DNA from: AG25 sp035518815
Lineage (GTDB): Bacteria; Gemmatimonadota; Gemmatimonadetes; Gemmatimonadales; GWC2-71-9
Assembly (NCBI GenBank): GCA_035518815.1
Contig: DATIXG010000109.1
Location: 1 to 64,000, forward strand
Reading direction: 5' to 3'
DNA: 64,000 bases
Shown in pieces: positions 10,098-19,236 of this stretch. Position 1 is the first letter of the stretch. Every line of letters starts with the position of its first letter. Position numbers and translations under genes: made by a program. The notes under the pieces were generated by a model. It made no database searches, had not been told where the DNA came from, and worked only from the letters and a program-made list of their open reading frames with translations.

Positions 10098-10813
10098 GTG
10101 ATGCGGCGCTCCGCGTACTGGGGCACGATGTCGAACCGGTCCTGCTTCGCGGCGAACTCGACGTCCTCACCCATTTCGGCATCGACGAGCTGGCGCGCCG
10201 CCGCCGTATCGGCAAGCGCATCGCTCCAGTTCTCGAAGGCGCGCACGAGCGCGAGGCTCGCGGTGGCCGCGTCATTCAGCTCCACGCCGCGGCGCCCCCG
10301 CTTCACCGCTTTGACCAGCCGGCCCGCCGTGTACGCGTCCTCGAGCGCGAACTGCCGCTCCCGCCCCGCGCAGATGATCACCAGCTCTCCCCGCTCGGTC
10401 AGGGCTTGGCCCGCCCGATCGACGAGCGCGCCGAAGTTCGCGACCGCACCCACGAGCACCGGGTCGGCTCCCTGCGCCGCGACGAGCGCGGGCGTCCCGT
10501 TCGTGGTCGCGAGCACGATGGTCTTGCCCCCCACAACCTCGGGCGTCATTTCGCGCGGCGAGTTTCCCAGCGCGAACCCCTCGATCTTGAGGCTGCGCCG
10601 CTCCCCTGCCAGGAGGACGCCATCTCGCTCCAGGTTGGACGCGAGCCGCACGGCTTCTTCGGAGCTCGCTGCCGGAATCACGGCCCGCGCACCGGCGGCG
10701 ATGGCCGCGATAATGGTCGTCGTGGCCCGAAGCACGTCGAAGACGACCGCGGCCCGGCCCGTCAGGTCTCCCGCCGTCAGCCCGCCCGGCGTCATATGGA
10801 CGTCGATCTTCAT
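10094..10813 (-). CDS. 2-phosphosulfolactate phosphatase family protein (ComB-like)
   Basis: A 239-residue ComB-family protein. In methanogens ComB is a Mg2+-dependent phosphatase that dephosphorylates 2-phosphosulfolactate in coenzyme M synthesis. Family segments visible: AAVVFDVLRATTTIIAAIAAGARAVIP, LLAGERRSLKIEGFALGNSP and IVLATTNGTPAL. Nothing else for coenzyme M is present, so its substrate here is unknown. It is coupled on both sides (ATGA with accC, GTGA with ftsK), suggesting housekeeping-level expression. Confidence 0.85.
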   Translation of the reverse strand: MKIDVHMTPGGLTAGDLTGRAAVVFDVLRATTTIIAAIAAGARAVIPAASSEEAVRLASNLERDGVLLAGERRSLKIEGFALGNSPREMTPEVVGGKTIVLATTNGTPALVAAQGADPVLVGAVANFGALVDRAGQALTERGELVIICAGRERQFALEDAYTAGRLVKAVKRGRRGVELNDAATASLALVRAFENWSDALADTAAARQLVDAEMGEDVEFAAKQDRFDIVPQYAERRIT

Positions 10814-12168
10814 GCCTGCCCGGAGAGGAGGTGCGGGACCCGCTCGAGAAACTTCGTGTCTACCGCGCCCTTGATGAAGTCGGGGTGGCGCATGACCCGA
10901 CTGAGAAACGGGATGGTCGTGGTCACGCCTTCAATGATAAACGAGTCCAGCGCCTGGCGCATGCGCGCGATCGCTTCCGCGCGGTTGTTGCCGTGCACGA
11001 TCACCTTGGCGAGCAGCGAGTCGTAGAACGGCGGCACCGTGTAGCCCGCGTAGATATGCGTGTCGACCCGCACGCCGGGCCCTCCCGGCGGGTGGTAGGC
11101 AGTGATGGTCCCCGGTGCCGGCTGAAAATTGCGGGCGGGATCCTCGGCGTTGACTCGGCACTCCATGGCGTGGCCGCGGAGGCGCTGGCCGTTCATGACG
11201 AACGACAGCGGCTCGCCCGCCGCCACGCGGATCTGCTCCTTCACGAGGTCGAAGTTGGTGCACATCTCCGTCACCGGGTGCTCCACCTGAATCCGGGTGT
11301 TCATCTCCATGAAGTAGAACGAGCCGTCCTCGTCCAGCAGAAACTCGATCGTGCCCGCCCCCACGTAGCCGATCGCTTCCGCCAGGCGGATCGCGGCATC
11401 CCCCATGTCCTGGCGCAGCGTCTGATCCACGGCGGGGCTCGGGGCCTCCTCGATCAGCTTCTGGTGGCGCCGCTGGACCGAGCAATCCCGCTCGCAGAGA
11501 TGCATGATCCTGCCCTGGGTATCGCCGATGAGCTGGATCTCGACATGGCGGGGGTGCGCCAGGTACTTCTCGATGTAGACCTCGTCCGACCCGAACGCGG
11601 CGAGGGCTTCCTGTTTCGCCAACCCGAAGGACTGCCCGAATTGTTCCTCGTCGGCGGCCACCCGCATGCCTTTCCCGCCGCCGCCCGCCGCGGCCTTCAC
11701 AATCACGGGGAATCCGATCTTGGTCGCGATCTTCAACCCGGCCTCAACGTCCTCGACGGCTCCCGCCGAGCCCGGCACCGTGGGGACCTTGAGCTTCTGC
11801 GCGAGCTTGCGGGCCGCGGCCTTGTCGCCCATCTGCCGGATCTGCTCGCCGGTGGGCCCAATGAAGGTGATGTTGGACGCGCGCACCGTATCGGCGAACT
11901 CACCGTTCTCGGCGAGAAAGCCGTACCCCGGGTGGATGGCGTCGGCCCCTGTGATTTCCGCGGCCGCGATGAGGCGGGGGATGTTCAGATAGCTGTCGCG
12001 CGACGGCGCGCGCCCAATGCACACGTCGTCGTCGGCAAACCGTACGTGGAGCGACTCGCGGTCCGCCTCCGAATACACGGCCACCGTGCCCAGGCCCAGT
12101 TCCTTGCACGCGCGAATCACCCGCAGGGCGATCTCCCCGCGGTTTGCGATGAGGACCTTCTTGAACAT
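10810..12168 (-). CDS. accC: Acetyl-CoA carboxylase, biotin carboxylase subunit
   Basis: A 452-residue ATP-grasp enzyme that carboxylates biotin on AccB with ATP and bicarbonate, the first step of malonyl-CoA synthesis. The N-terminus MFKKVLIANRGEIALRVIRA is typical. The glycine loop AAAGGGGKGMR, the catalytic EMNTRIQVEHPVTE and the RVNAEDP segment are intact. I start at ATG 12166-12168, which overlaps the pilT stop by one base (TGATG); the longer open frame upstream is pilT in another frame. The accA/accD subunits are not in the window. Confidence 0.97.
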   Translation of the reverse strand: MFKKVLIANRGEIALRVIRACKELGLGTVAVYSEADRESLHVRFADDDVCIGRAPSRDSYLNIPRLIAAAEITGADAIHPGYGFLAENGEFADTVRASNITFIGPTGEQIRQMGDKAAARKLAQKLKVPTVPGSAGAVEDVEAGLKIATKIGFPVIVKAAAGGGGKGMRVAADEEQFGQSFGLAKQEALAAFGSDEVYIEKYLAHPRHVEIQLIGDTQGRIMHLCERDCSVQRRHQKLIEEAPSPAVDQTLRQDMGDAAIRLAEAIGYVGAGTIEFLLDEDGSFYFMEMNTRIQVEHPVTEMCTNFDLVKEQIRVAAGEPLSFVMNGQRLRGHAMECRVNAEDPARNFQPAPGTITAYHPPGGPGVRVDTHIYAGYTVPPFYDSLLAKVIVHGNNRAEAIARMRQALDSFIIEGVTTTIPFLSRVMRHPDFIKGAVDTKFLERVPHLLSGQA

Positions 12169-13325
12169 CAGGAGTTCAGGTCGATGCCACCGGCAGTCGA
12201 GCCCGCCCGCCCGCCGAAGGCCTTGCTGGCCGCCGAGTCGACGCCCGAAACCTTGAGCGCGAACTCGCTCGGGTTCGTCGCGTAGAATACCGCGCTCTCG
12301 TAGCTGATCAGCCCCTGCTGGTACCATTGGAACAAGGACTGATCGAAGCTCTGCATGCCGTACTGCACCGAGCCCTCGGCGATGAGATCCGGGATCGAGA
12401 GCGACTTGGAGAGATCGCGCATGTTGTCCTGCACCGCCGCCGTGCTGATCAGGACCTCGGCCGCCGGCACCCGCCCCCGCCCGTCTTTTCGGGGTACGAG
12501 GCGGAGCGACACCACCGCCTGAAGCGCGGTCGAGAGGAGGTGGCGGATTTCCTCGTGCTGATGGGGCGGGAAGAATGAGATCACGCGGTTGATCGTCTGC
12601 GTCGCGTCCGTCGTGTGCAGGGTCGAGAACACCAGGTGCCCCGTGTCGGCCGCTTTGAGCGCCGTGTCCAGCGTCTCCATATCCCGGATCTCGCCGATCA
12701 GGATCACGTCAGGATCCTGGCGCAGCACGTGGCGCAACGCCGAGTTGAACGACAGCGTGTCGTTCCCCACCTCGCGCTGGGAGATATTCGCAAGGTTGTC
12801 CCGGTGCAGGAACTCGATCGGGTCTTCGATCGTGATGATGTTGACGCGGCGGTTCGAGTTGATGTGGTTGATCAACGCGGCGAGCGCCGTCGACTTCCCG
12901 GAGCCCGTCACCCCCGTCACCAGCACGAGGCCGCGCGGCCGCGCCGCGATCTCCTCGAGCACCGGTGGGAGGTTCAGATCCCGGATCGTCTTCACTTCGT
13001 ACGGAATGGACCGGAACGCGAACGCCACGGTGCCCCGCTGCTGATACACGTTGGTCCGGAACCGGCCGACCCCCGGCACGCCGATGGCGAAGTCGGCCTC
13101 CTTGTGCTCGGCGAACTCCTTCACTTGGCGCGGCGTCATGATCTGCTCGGCCAGCGATTTCAACTCCTCCGGCTTCAAGGGCTGGGTTTCGAGCGCCACC
13201 AGCTCGCCGTTCACCCGGATCGTCGCCGGACGACCCACCTTGAGCAGCAGGTCGGACCCGTTGCGCTGGACCATCTGGGTGATGGCCTGCTTGAAGTTGA
13301 ACGCCGCACCTGCAGTCTCAGCCAT
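12168..13325 (-). CDS. pilT: PilT-family pilus retraction ATPase
   Basis: A 385-residue secretion ATPase of the PilT/PilU group, powering retraction of type IV pili at the inner-membrane base. N-terminal PAS-like domain, then Walker A GVTGSGKST, Asp box TIEDPIEFLH, Walker B DPDVILIGEIRD and the His box TGHLVFSTLHT. The C-terminal AIRNLIRE motif of canonical PilT is not recognisable; the equivalent part reads AVQDNMRDLSKSLSIPDLIAEG, so it may be a PilT paralogue. It starts at ATG 13323-13325 inside the last codons of accB and ends on the accC start. No other pilus gene is in the window. Confidence 0.92.
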   Translation of the reverse strand: MAETAGAAFNFKQAITQMVQRNGSDLLLKVGRPATIRVNGELVALETQPLKPEELKSLAEQIMTPRQVKEFAEHKEADFAIGVPGVGRFRTNVYQQRGTVAFAFRSIPYEVKTIRDLNLPPVLEEIAARPRGLVLVTGVTGSGKSTALAALINHINSNRRVNIITIEDPIEFLHRDNLANISQREVGNDTLSFNSALRHVLRQDPDVILIGEIRDMETLDTALKAADTGHLVFSTLHTTDATQTINRVISFFPPHQHEEIRHLLSTALQAVVSLRLVPRKDGRGRVPAAEVLISTAAVQDNMRDLSKSLSIPDLIAEGSVQYGMQSFDQSLFQWYQQGLISYESAVFYATNPSEFALKVSGVDSAASKAFGGRAGSTAGGIDLNS

Positions 13326-13854
13326 AGGGATCGACTCGGAAGAGGGTCTGTCCAAATTCCACCGGTTGCGTGCTGTCGAGGCACACTTCCTTGATCGTGC
13401 CCTGCACCTCGGATTCGATCTCGTTCATGATCTTCATCGCCTCGATGATGCACACGACCTGGCCGGGCGTCACGCGGGTCCCCACCTTCACATAGGGCTC
13501 CGCTCCGGGCTCGGGCGCAGCGTAGAAGGTACCTACCATGGGCGACTTGATCTCGAGCAGCCCTGCGGCGACGGCCGCGGGTGGCGCCCCCGCCCCTGCC
13601 CCCGCTTCGCCGCCGGCGGCTGCCCCGCGGCCGCGGGACACGGGGCCGGCCTCGAGCGGTGCCGGGGCTCCACTCGTGGCTCCCGGAGCCTGCGCCACCA
13701 CCACATGTGGGATGGTGTTGGACGACGGATGACCGGCGCGCGACACGCGCACGGTTGACCAGGCCCCGAACAGCCCGCGGCGCACCTCGATCGCCCCGAG
13801 CTCCGGAGACTCCCTGAGGATCTGCACCAGCCGCGCGATAATGTCGAGGTTCAT
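13318..13854 (-). CDS. accB: Acetyl-CoA carboxylase, biotin carboxyl carrier protein
   Basis: BCCP of 178 residues starting MNLDIIARLVQILRESPELG. An N-terminal helix is followed by an Ala/Pro/Gly-rich flexible linker and the C-terminal biotinyl domain; the modified lysine is in EAMKIMNE. The start ATG (13852-13854) has GGAGG just upstream; a GTG at 13881 would add nine residues. The last eight bases overlap pilT, which separates accB from accC. Confidence 0.94.
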   Translation of the reverse strand: MNLDIIARLVQILRESPELGAIEVRRGLFGAWSTVRVSRAGHPSSNTIPHVVVAQAPGATSGAPAPLEAGPVSRGRGAAAGGEAGAGAGAPPAAVAAGLLEIKSPMVGTFYAAPEPGAEPYVKVGTRVTPGQVVCIIEAMKIMNEIESEVQGTIKEVCLDSTQPVEFGQTLFRVDPYG

Positions 13855-13946
13855 GCGCCTCCGCGCCGGGAAATAGACCACCCCAGAGAGCTACCCGTCA
13901 ATCGCAACCACTCCCGCCCCGTCACCCGCCCCCCTTGCGCCCGCCG

Positions 13947-15041
13947 TCACACCAGTTCTCGTAACTCTGTGCGGCCGTCGCTGAGCAACACCGGCCCGTC
14001 GACGCACAGGTGCACGTCGTCCTCGATGCGCACCCCGCCTTCGCCCTGGAGATAGACGCCCGGCTCGATCGTGACGACGGCGTCCGCAGGGAGGGGGTCG
14101 GCGCTCGTCTTCGACAGCCGGGGCGCCTCGTGGACCTCGAGTCCGAGTCCGTGCCCCAGCGAATGGCCGAACGCCTCGCCGAAACCCCGGGCCGCGATCG
14201 GCTCCCGCGCGAGCGCGTCGGCATCGCACCCGGTCATCCCCGCGCGCACCCCGGCGCGCGCCCGCAGCTGCGCTCCCTGTACCAGTTCGTATAACGCCCG
14301 CTGACGCTCGCTCGCACGCGCTCCCACGACCACGGTGCGCGTGATATCCGCGCAGTAGCCGTCGACCTGCGCGCCGAAGTCGAGCAGCAGCCAGTCCCCT
14401 GCCTCGACGGTGCGCTTGCTCGAGCGGGCATGCGGCAGCGCCGTGCGTGGGCCCGAAGCCACGATGGCGGGAAACGGATGCCCCTCACTCCCGAGGCGCC
14501 GCAGCTCGCCTTCCAGGGCGCCCGTGATTTCGAGCTCGCTCATCCCCACACGCACCGCCTGGAGCGCCACCTCTCCGGCTTCGCAGGCGAGCGCCGCCGC
14601 GGCGCGCATCGCCGCCACCTCGCTTGGGTCCTTGCTCGCGCGCAGGCGCTCCACCAGATCGGTCGTCGCCTTCCAGTGCCACGCCTTGCCCGCCTGGGTC
14701 AGCCGCTCCCCGTCCTTGATCGTCAGGGCATGCGCCTCGTACCCCACGGTGGTCAGCGGGCCGAGCGACCCCAGCTCGCGGAACAGCCGCTCCCATACGT
14801 TCGCCGCATCGACTTCCACGCGGGCCACGGCGCCGGCTTCCGCGCGCGCCTGCGCGTCGTAGCGGAAATCGGTCACGAGCAGAAGGTCGCCGCGGGTGAC
14901 CACGGCGAGCGCCGCCGATCCGCTGAACCCGGTCAGATAGCGGATGTTGGCGCGCGACGTGATGAGCAGGCCGTCGAGTTCCGCCGCTTCGAGCGCGCGC
15001 GCGAGGATGTCGTGACGCGTCCGGCGACGGTCAGCCCCCAC
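13947..15041 (-). CDS. M24-family Xaa-Pro aminopeptidase
   Basis: A 364-residue cytosolic metallopeptidase predicted to remove N-terminal residues before proline. An N-terminal creatinase-like domain precedes a pita-bread catalytic domain. The five metal ligands are identifiable: the two Asp in LLDFGAQVDGYCADITRT, His in HSLGHGLGLEVHE, Glu in VVTIEPGVY and Glu in GGVRIEDDVHL. GTG start at 15039-15041, overlapping the aroQ stop by 11 nt. In many bacteria aroQ-pepP-efp-accB-accC is conserved; here efp is absent and a 92-nt spacer stands in its place. Confidence 0.92.
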   Translation of the reverse strand: MGADRRRTRHDILARALEAAELDGLLITSRANIRYLTGFSGSAALAVVTRGDLLLVTDFRYDAQARAEAGAVARVEVDAANVWERLFRELGSLGPLTTVGYEAHALTIKDGERLTQAGKAWHWKATTDLVERLRASKDPSEVAAMRAAAALACEAGEVALQAVRVGMSELEITGALEGELRRLGSEGHPFPAIVASGPRTALPHARSSKRTVEAGDWLLLDFGAQVDGYCADITRTVVVGARASERQRALYELVQGAQLRARAGVRAGMTGCDADALAREPIAARGFGEAFGHSLGHGLGLEVHEAPRLSKTSADPLPADAVVTIEPGVYLQGEGGVRIEDDVHLCVDGPVLLSDGRTELRELV

Positions 15042-15477
15042 GCCGCGCCCCGAGAAAGTTGAGCAGGCCCTCGAGACCGAGTCGATAGCTCTCGCCGCCG
15101 AATCCGGTCACCACCCCCACCGCGAGGTCGGCGAGCACTGAATGGTGCCGCTCCTTCTCCCGCGCGAAGACGTTGGAGAGGTGCACTTCGACGAACGGCA
15201 CCCGCACGGCCAGCAGGGCGTCCCGCACCGCGAGGCTCGTATGCGTGAACGCGGCGGCGTTGATCACCGCCCCGTCCGCCTTGCCGCGAAGCTGCTGAAT
15301 CGCCTCGACCAGCTCGCCTTCGTGGTTCGTCTGGACCCACGAGCACTCGGCGCCGAGCGCCCGCGCGCGCTCGCGCGTGGCGCGCTCGATCTCCTGGAGC
15401 GTCGCGCGCCCGTACACTTCGGGCTCGCGCTCTCCCAGCAGATTGAGATTCGGGCCGTTCAAGACGGCGATGTGCAC
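15031..15477 (-). CDS. aroQ: Type II 3-dehydroquinate dehydratase
   Basis: Shikimate-pathway enzyme of 148 residues converting 3-dehydroquinate to 3-dehydroshikimate. Family motifs: VLNGPNLNLLGEREPEVYG with the catalytic Tyr, INAAAFTHTS, VEVHLSNVFAREK and VTGFGGESYRLGLEGL. The GTG start (15475-15477) shares a base with the upstream stop (TAGTG), which fixes the start; the nine extra residues upstream belong to the TPR gene frame overlap. Confidence 0.95.
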   Translation of the reverse strand: MHIAVLNGPNLNLLGEREPEVYGRATLQEIERATRERARALGAECSWVQTNHEGELVEAIQQLRGKADGAVINAAAFTHTSLAVRDALLAVRVPFVEVHLSNVFAREKERHHSVLADLAVGVVTGFGGESYRLGLEGLLNFLGARRGG

Positions 15478-17252
15478 TAGGACTTGAGACCCTTGAGCCA
15501 CGACTGGAACTGATCCAGGTCGCCCTCGTCCTCGGCACCCGGCCTGGGCCGCGACCCGGAGCCGCGGGCCGGCGGTCTCCGCTCGGGTGGCGCACCGGCG
15601 GCGTCACCTCCGCCCCCAGTGGCCCCTCCGGACCCGAAGAACTCGTCGAACGAGAAGCCGCCACCCGATGACGCCGGACCGGGGGCCGACGGCGGTGGCG
15701 CGGGAGGCTCGACCTGAGACGTCGACCCCGTCGGCGCGCCGGGCTCCTCGCCGAACAAAGCATCGAGGGTGATGCTGTCCTGCGCGGCGCGCGTGGGCTC
15801 GCCCGGCGGCTCCGGCGTGACGCCGAAGGCCGAGTCGAGCTGGTCCGACAAGCCGAGAGGCGCAGCCCCGGACGCCGTCGCTCCCAACCGGGTCGCGAGA
15901 ACGCTCTGCAGGAATGCTCGCGCCGACTGCCCACCACTGCGGCGCCCCGACAGCGCCTCGACCTTCGCCCGCAAGCGAGCGTCGCTGGGACGTTGCTGCT
16001 GCAGCGCCTGATAGACGCGCAGCGCTTCCTCCTGATGGCCCTGCTTCATGTACAACTCAGCCATCGTCTCCGTTACGACCGGCTGCGCGCGAGACAGCGC
16101 GGCCGTGTCCGCCGCCCCGTCGTCGTCGGACATCCTCGCCGCTGCCGGCCTGTGCTCGGGTGGCGGTGGGGGTGCAGGGGGAGGAGACGGCGGGGGGGGA
16201 GGCGCCGGCGTCGGCCGGCGCGACACCGGCGGCGGAGGAGCGGCGGGGGGCGGGGGCTCCGCCACGACGTCCTCCGGCATGATGAGCGGTAGGTCGACCA
16301 GCGGCGCGTCGTCCTCTTCGGCGACGCCGGGCGCCCCCTCGTCGACCTTGAACAGCCCGCTGCCTTCATACTGCGTCCGCGCCAGCCCTTCGATCTCGAT
16401 CGGCGACGCGTTGAGAACGATCTCTTCCTGCAGCTCGATTCCGTCGGCGCCCAGGCCCGCGCCTCGCACCGACTCGAAGTTCACGACCCCGTCGTACGTC
16501 TCGAAACCCTCTCCTCCAAGACCAGTCTCGACGAGCGGCGCGCTCGGCGCCTCCTCGGGATGCTCGACCACGAGGTCGGACATCACCATGGGCTCGGGTT
16601 CTGGAGTTGGTTGTGGAGGTGGCGGGGGAGGCGGAGCAGGCGATCGCGTCGGCGCCCGAGCGGCGGCCGGCGGTGCATGCGCCCCGGACTGGCGAGCGGT
16701 CGGCGCCGCAGCCGGACCCGTATGGGCGCCGGACTGACGGGCGGTCGGCGTGGCGGGACCTGCCGGTGCACTTCGCGCGGGCGGTGGTGGCGCGGGGGCC
16801 ACCGGGGCGACCGGGGCCACCGGCGTACCCGACCGGCTCGCCTGCGCAACGCGGCTCTTGGCCCGGGCCAGGGCCTCAGCAGCATCGCCGTTCATCGGAT
16901 CCGCGGCCAGCAGCTTGGTCAGCCAGTCCACGGCATCGCCGAGCCGGCTCCCCCGTTCGGCGATCTCCGCCAGCACCTTGAACGCGATCACGTTCTCGGG
17001 ATCGAGCTCGAGCACGTGGCGGAACACCTGCTCGCCGCCTTCGTCGTTCCGCTGGTCAACCAGGCAGCGCCCATAAACGATATGGGCGCTCACGTAGTCG
17101 GGGTGGCGCTCCAGGCCGCTCTTGCACAGCTCGACTGCCTGATCTAGTTGGCCTGCCTTGCGATAGGCGTCCGCCAAAGGCGCAAAATTGCGCCCTTTGG
17201 GGTTCTCAGCATAGCGTCGTTCGAGCTTCTCGATCTCGCTGGTGTGCGCCAC
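15477..17252 (-). CDS. TPR protein with long Pro/Ala-rich linkers
   Basis: A 591-residue protein of unknown function. Residues 1-125 hold three to four tetratricopeptide repeats (IEKLERRYAENPKGRNFAPLADAYRKAGQLDQAVELCKSGLERHP). Two Pro/Ala-rich stretches follow, separated by acidic segments, and another TPR pair (ETMAELYMKQGHQEEALRVYQALQQQRP) lies near 380. The C-terminus has GSGGATGGGGDAAG and ends DQFQSWLKGLKS. No signal peptide, so it is probably a cytoplasmic scaffold. It starts at GTG 17250-17252 behind a good promoter and leads the aroQ/peptidase operon. It resembles the TPR protein at 20961-23381 in layout. Confidence 0.85.
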   Translation of the reverse strand: MAHTSEIEKLERRYAENPKGRNFAPLADAYRKAGQLDQAVELCKSGLERHPDYVSAHIVYGRCLVDQRNDEGGEQVFRHVLELDPENVIAFKVLAEIAERGSRLGDAVDWLTKLLAADPMNGDAAEALARAKSRVAQASRSGTPVAPVAPVAPAPPPPARSAPAGPATPTARQSGAHTGPAAAPTARQSGAHAPPAAARAPTRSPAPPPPPPPQPTPEPEPMVMSDLVVEHPEEAPSAPLVETGLGGEGFETYDGVVNFESVRGAGLGADGIELQEEIVLNASPIEIEGLARTQYEGSGLFKVDEGAPGVAEEDDAPLVDLPLIMPEDVVAEPPPPAAPPPPVSRRPTPAPPPPPSPPPAPPPPPEHRPAAARMSDDDGAADTAALSRAQPVVTETMAELYMKQGHQEEALRVYQALQQQRPSDARLRAKVEALSGRRSGGQSARAFLQSVLATRLGATASGAAPLGLSDQLDSAFGVTPEPPGEPTRAAQDSITLDALFGEEPGAPTGSTSQVEPPAPPPSAPGPASSGGGFSFDEFFGSGGATGGGGDAAGAPPERRPPARGSGSRPRPGAEDEGDLDQFQSWLKGLKS

Positions 17253-17279
17253 AGCCTAAGTCTTTGTCGGAATTGGACG

Positions 17280-17309
17280 AAGATAGTGTTCGGCCGGCGT
17301 TGCTGTCAA
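17280..17309 (-). promoter_or_regulatory. Sigma70-type promoter for the TPR-aroQ-peptidase operon
   Basis: On the minus strand a perfect TTGACA (17304-17309) is followed after 18 nt by TATCTT (17280-17285). Transcription would start near 17273, about 20 nt before the GTG of the TPR gene. Confidence 0.6.
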
Positions 17310-17329
17310 TCGGAAATGGCGGTTTCGGC

Positions 17330-17358
17330 TTGAGTTTTGTTGTTGCAATCTCTAGACT
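17330..17358 (+). promoter_or_regulatory. Candidate promoter for the periplasmic PPIase gene
   Basis: TTGAGT (17330-17335), a 17-nt spacer and TAGACT (17353-17358) lie about 40 nt before the ATG at 17397. It is divergent from the TPR-operon promoter in the same 144-nt spacer. Confidence 0.4.
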
Positions 17359-17396
17359 TATCGCCCTTCCCGGTCCGACACGCGGAGTCGACGCCC

Positions 17397-19223
17397 ATGA
17401 TGCGCGCAATGCGCGAGAATGCGAAGTGGATCTTCTATATCCTGGCCGTCGCCTTCATCGGGTGGCTGGTGTTCGATGTGGGCATGGGCATCACGGGCCG
17501 GGGGCAGTACGGGCGCGGCGACGTCGTCCTCAAGGTCGACGGACGCGAAGTCCATCTGCCCCAATACGACGCCGCGGTTCAATACGCCTATGAGCAGTTC
17601 CGCCGCCAGTCGGGTGGAGCGCTCACCCGCGAGGACCAGCAGGAGGTTCAAAATCAGGTCGTGGACGAGCTCGTACAGGCTCTCCTGCTCGACCGCCAGT
17701 ATCGCAAGCTCGGCATCACCGCGACGGATCAGGAAGTGATTCAGGCGGCCCAGAGTACCCCGCCGCCCGAGGTGGAGGAATCGCCCGACTTCCAGACCAA
17801 CGGTCAATTCGACATTTCCAAGTGGCAGCGATACCTCGCGTCGGGGAGCGATCCGCAGTTCCTGGAATCGCTCGAGGCCCGCTACCGTCAGCAGATCCCG
17901 CAGTACAAGCTCATGCAGTACCTCACAGCCGACGTCTACGTGCCGGATGCAAAGCTGTGGCGGATCTATCGCGACCAGCACGAATCGACCACAGTCGCCG
18001 TGGCAGCCGTCCGCCCCGAGCAGATCCCCGATCAAGATGTGACCGTCTCCGATGAGGAGGTGCAGCAGTATTACGAGCGGCACAAGGCCGACTTCAAGCG
18101 GCCGAGGGTGGCCTACGTCAGCTTCATCGCGCAGGGGCGGTTCCCGTCAGCCGAGGACAGCGCCGCGGCGCTCGCCCGGGCTCGGGCGGTGCGGGCGGAC
18201 CTCGCCCGGGGCGCGAAGTTCGAGGACGTAGCCAAACGTGAGTCGTCCGACACGGCGAGCGGTAACCACGGCGGCGATCTCGGGTGGATCCCGCACGACG
18301 GGAGCGGGTTCGATCCGCAGTTCGTGGCCGGCATGCGGCAGCTCGCGCCCGGTGCGCTCAGCCAGCCCGTGCTCTCTTCCTTCGGCTATCACATCATCCG
18401 GGTGGATGCCGTGCGGCACGACTCGCTGCATGTGCGCCACATCCTCATCCCCGTCGAGCTGCACGGCGCGCACCTCGACTACGTCGAGGCGCGGGCGGAC
18501 ACACTCGACAAGCTCGTCGCCGAGCGCTCGGACGGCAGCGCGCTCGACAGCGTGGGACGGAAGCTGGGGCTGCGCGTGGTGAGCGGCACCCGGGTGATGG
18601 AAGGGCAGCGCCTGACGCTCGGCCGCTACGTGATCCCGGACGTGAGTGTCTGGGCCTTCGAGAACAACGTCGGTGAGACGAGCCCGGTGATCGACGCCCG
18701 GCCCGCGTACTATGTCTTCCGCCTCGACTCTCTGATTCCCGCGGGGACGCCGCCGCTGATCGAGATCCGCGGCGCCGTGCTCGGCGCCGCACGGCTCGCC
18801 AAGAAGCACGACGCGGCCGCACGCCGCGCCGACGAGGTGGCCCGCGCCCTGTCGGGCGTTACGGACCTGACCCGCACTGCGCCGACGCCGGGACTGACGG
18901 TCCAAACCGTGGGACCATTCACCCGGCTCTCACCGCCGCCGCTGCTGCAGGGCAATGCGCTGGTGGTGGGGGCCGCGTTCGGCTTGAAGCCCGGGGAGCG
19001 CTCGGGGGTGATCGCGGACCGCTCGGGGTTCTTCATCGTACAGGGCGTGCGGCGGGTCGCGGCGGATTCGCTGGCCTGGCTCAACCAGAAGGAGTCCCAG
19101 CGTCAGGAGCTGCTGCAACCGGTGCGGCAGGCGCGGGTCCAGGCATATCTCGCGGCGCTGCGGTCGCATGCCAGGATCGTGGACCGCCGGAAGGAGTTGT
19201 TCCGCCCCGGGGCAGGCAGCTAA
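17397..19223 (+). CDS. Membrane-anchored SurA/PpiD-like peptidyl-prolyl isomerase
   Basis: A 608-residue envelope foldase, and the only complete plus-strand gene in the window. An N-terminal membrane anchor (WIFYILAVAFIGWLVFDVGMGI, about 12-33) is followed by a SurA-N-like chaperone region with YDAAVQYAYEQFRRQ, and a parvulin domain around 220-340 (VAYVSFIAQG... NHGGDLGWIPHDGSGFDPQFVAGMRQL... FGYHIIRVD). The C-terminal 250 residues look like further chaperone lobes. By layout it is PpiD-like. The start is the first of two ATG codons (17397), with GGAG nine bases upstream. Confidence 0.88.
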   Translation: MMRAMRENAKWIFYILAVAFIGWLVFDVGMGITGRGQYGRGDVVLKVDGREVHLPQYDAAVQYAYEQFRRQSGGALTREDQQEVQNQVVDELVQALLLDRQYRKLGITATDQEVIQAAQSTPPPEVEESPDFQTNGQFDISKWQRYLASGSDPQFLESLEARYRQQIPQYKLMQYLTADVYVPDAKLWRIYRDQHESTTVAVAAVRPEQIPDQDVTVSDEEVQQYYERHKADFKRPRVAYVSFIAQGRFPSAEDSAAALARARAVRADLARGAKFEDVAKRESSDTASGNHGGDLGWIPHDGSGFDPQFVAGMRQLAPGALSQPVLSSFGYHIIRVDAVRHDSLHVRHILIPVELHGAHLDYVEARADTLDKLVAERSDGSALDSVGRKLGLRVVSGTRVMEGQRLTLGRYVIPDVSVWAFENNVGETSPVIDARPAYYVFRLDSLIPAGTPPLIEIRGAVLGAARLAKKHDAAARRADEVARALSGVTDLTRTAPTPGLTVQTVGPFTRLSPPPLLQGNALVVGAAFGLKPGERSGVIADRSGFFIVQGVRRVAADSLAWLNQKESQRQELLQPVRQARVQAYLAALRSHARIVDRRKELFRPGAGS

Positions 19224-19236
19224 CCGGGTACCGCGG

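Noticed and set aside
8934..10874. 646-codon plus-strand open frame
   Set aside because: Antisense to ftsK and comB, composed of Arg/Ala/Gly with no domain; a GC shadow.
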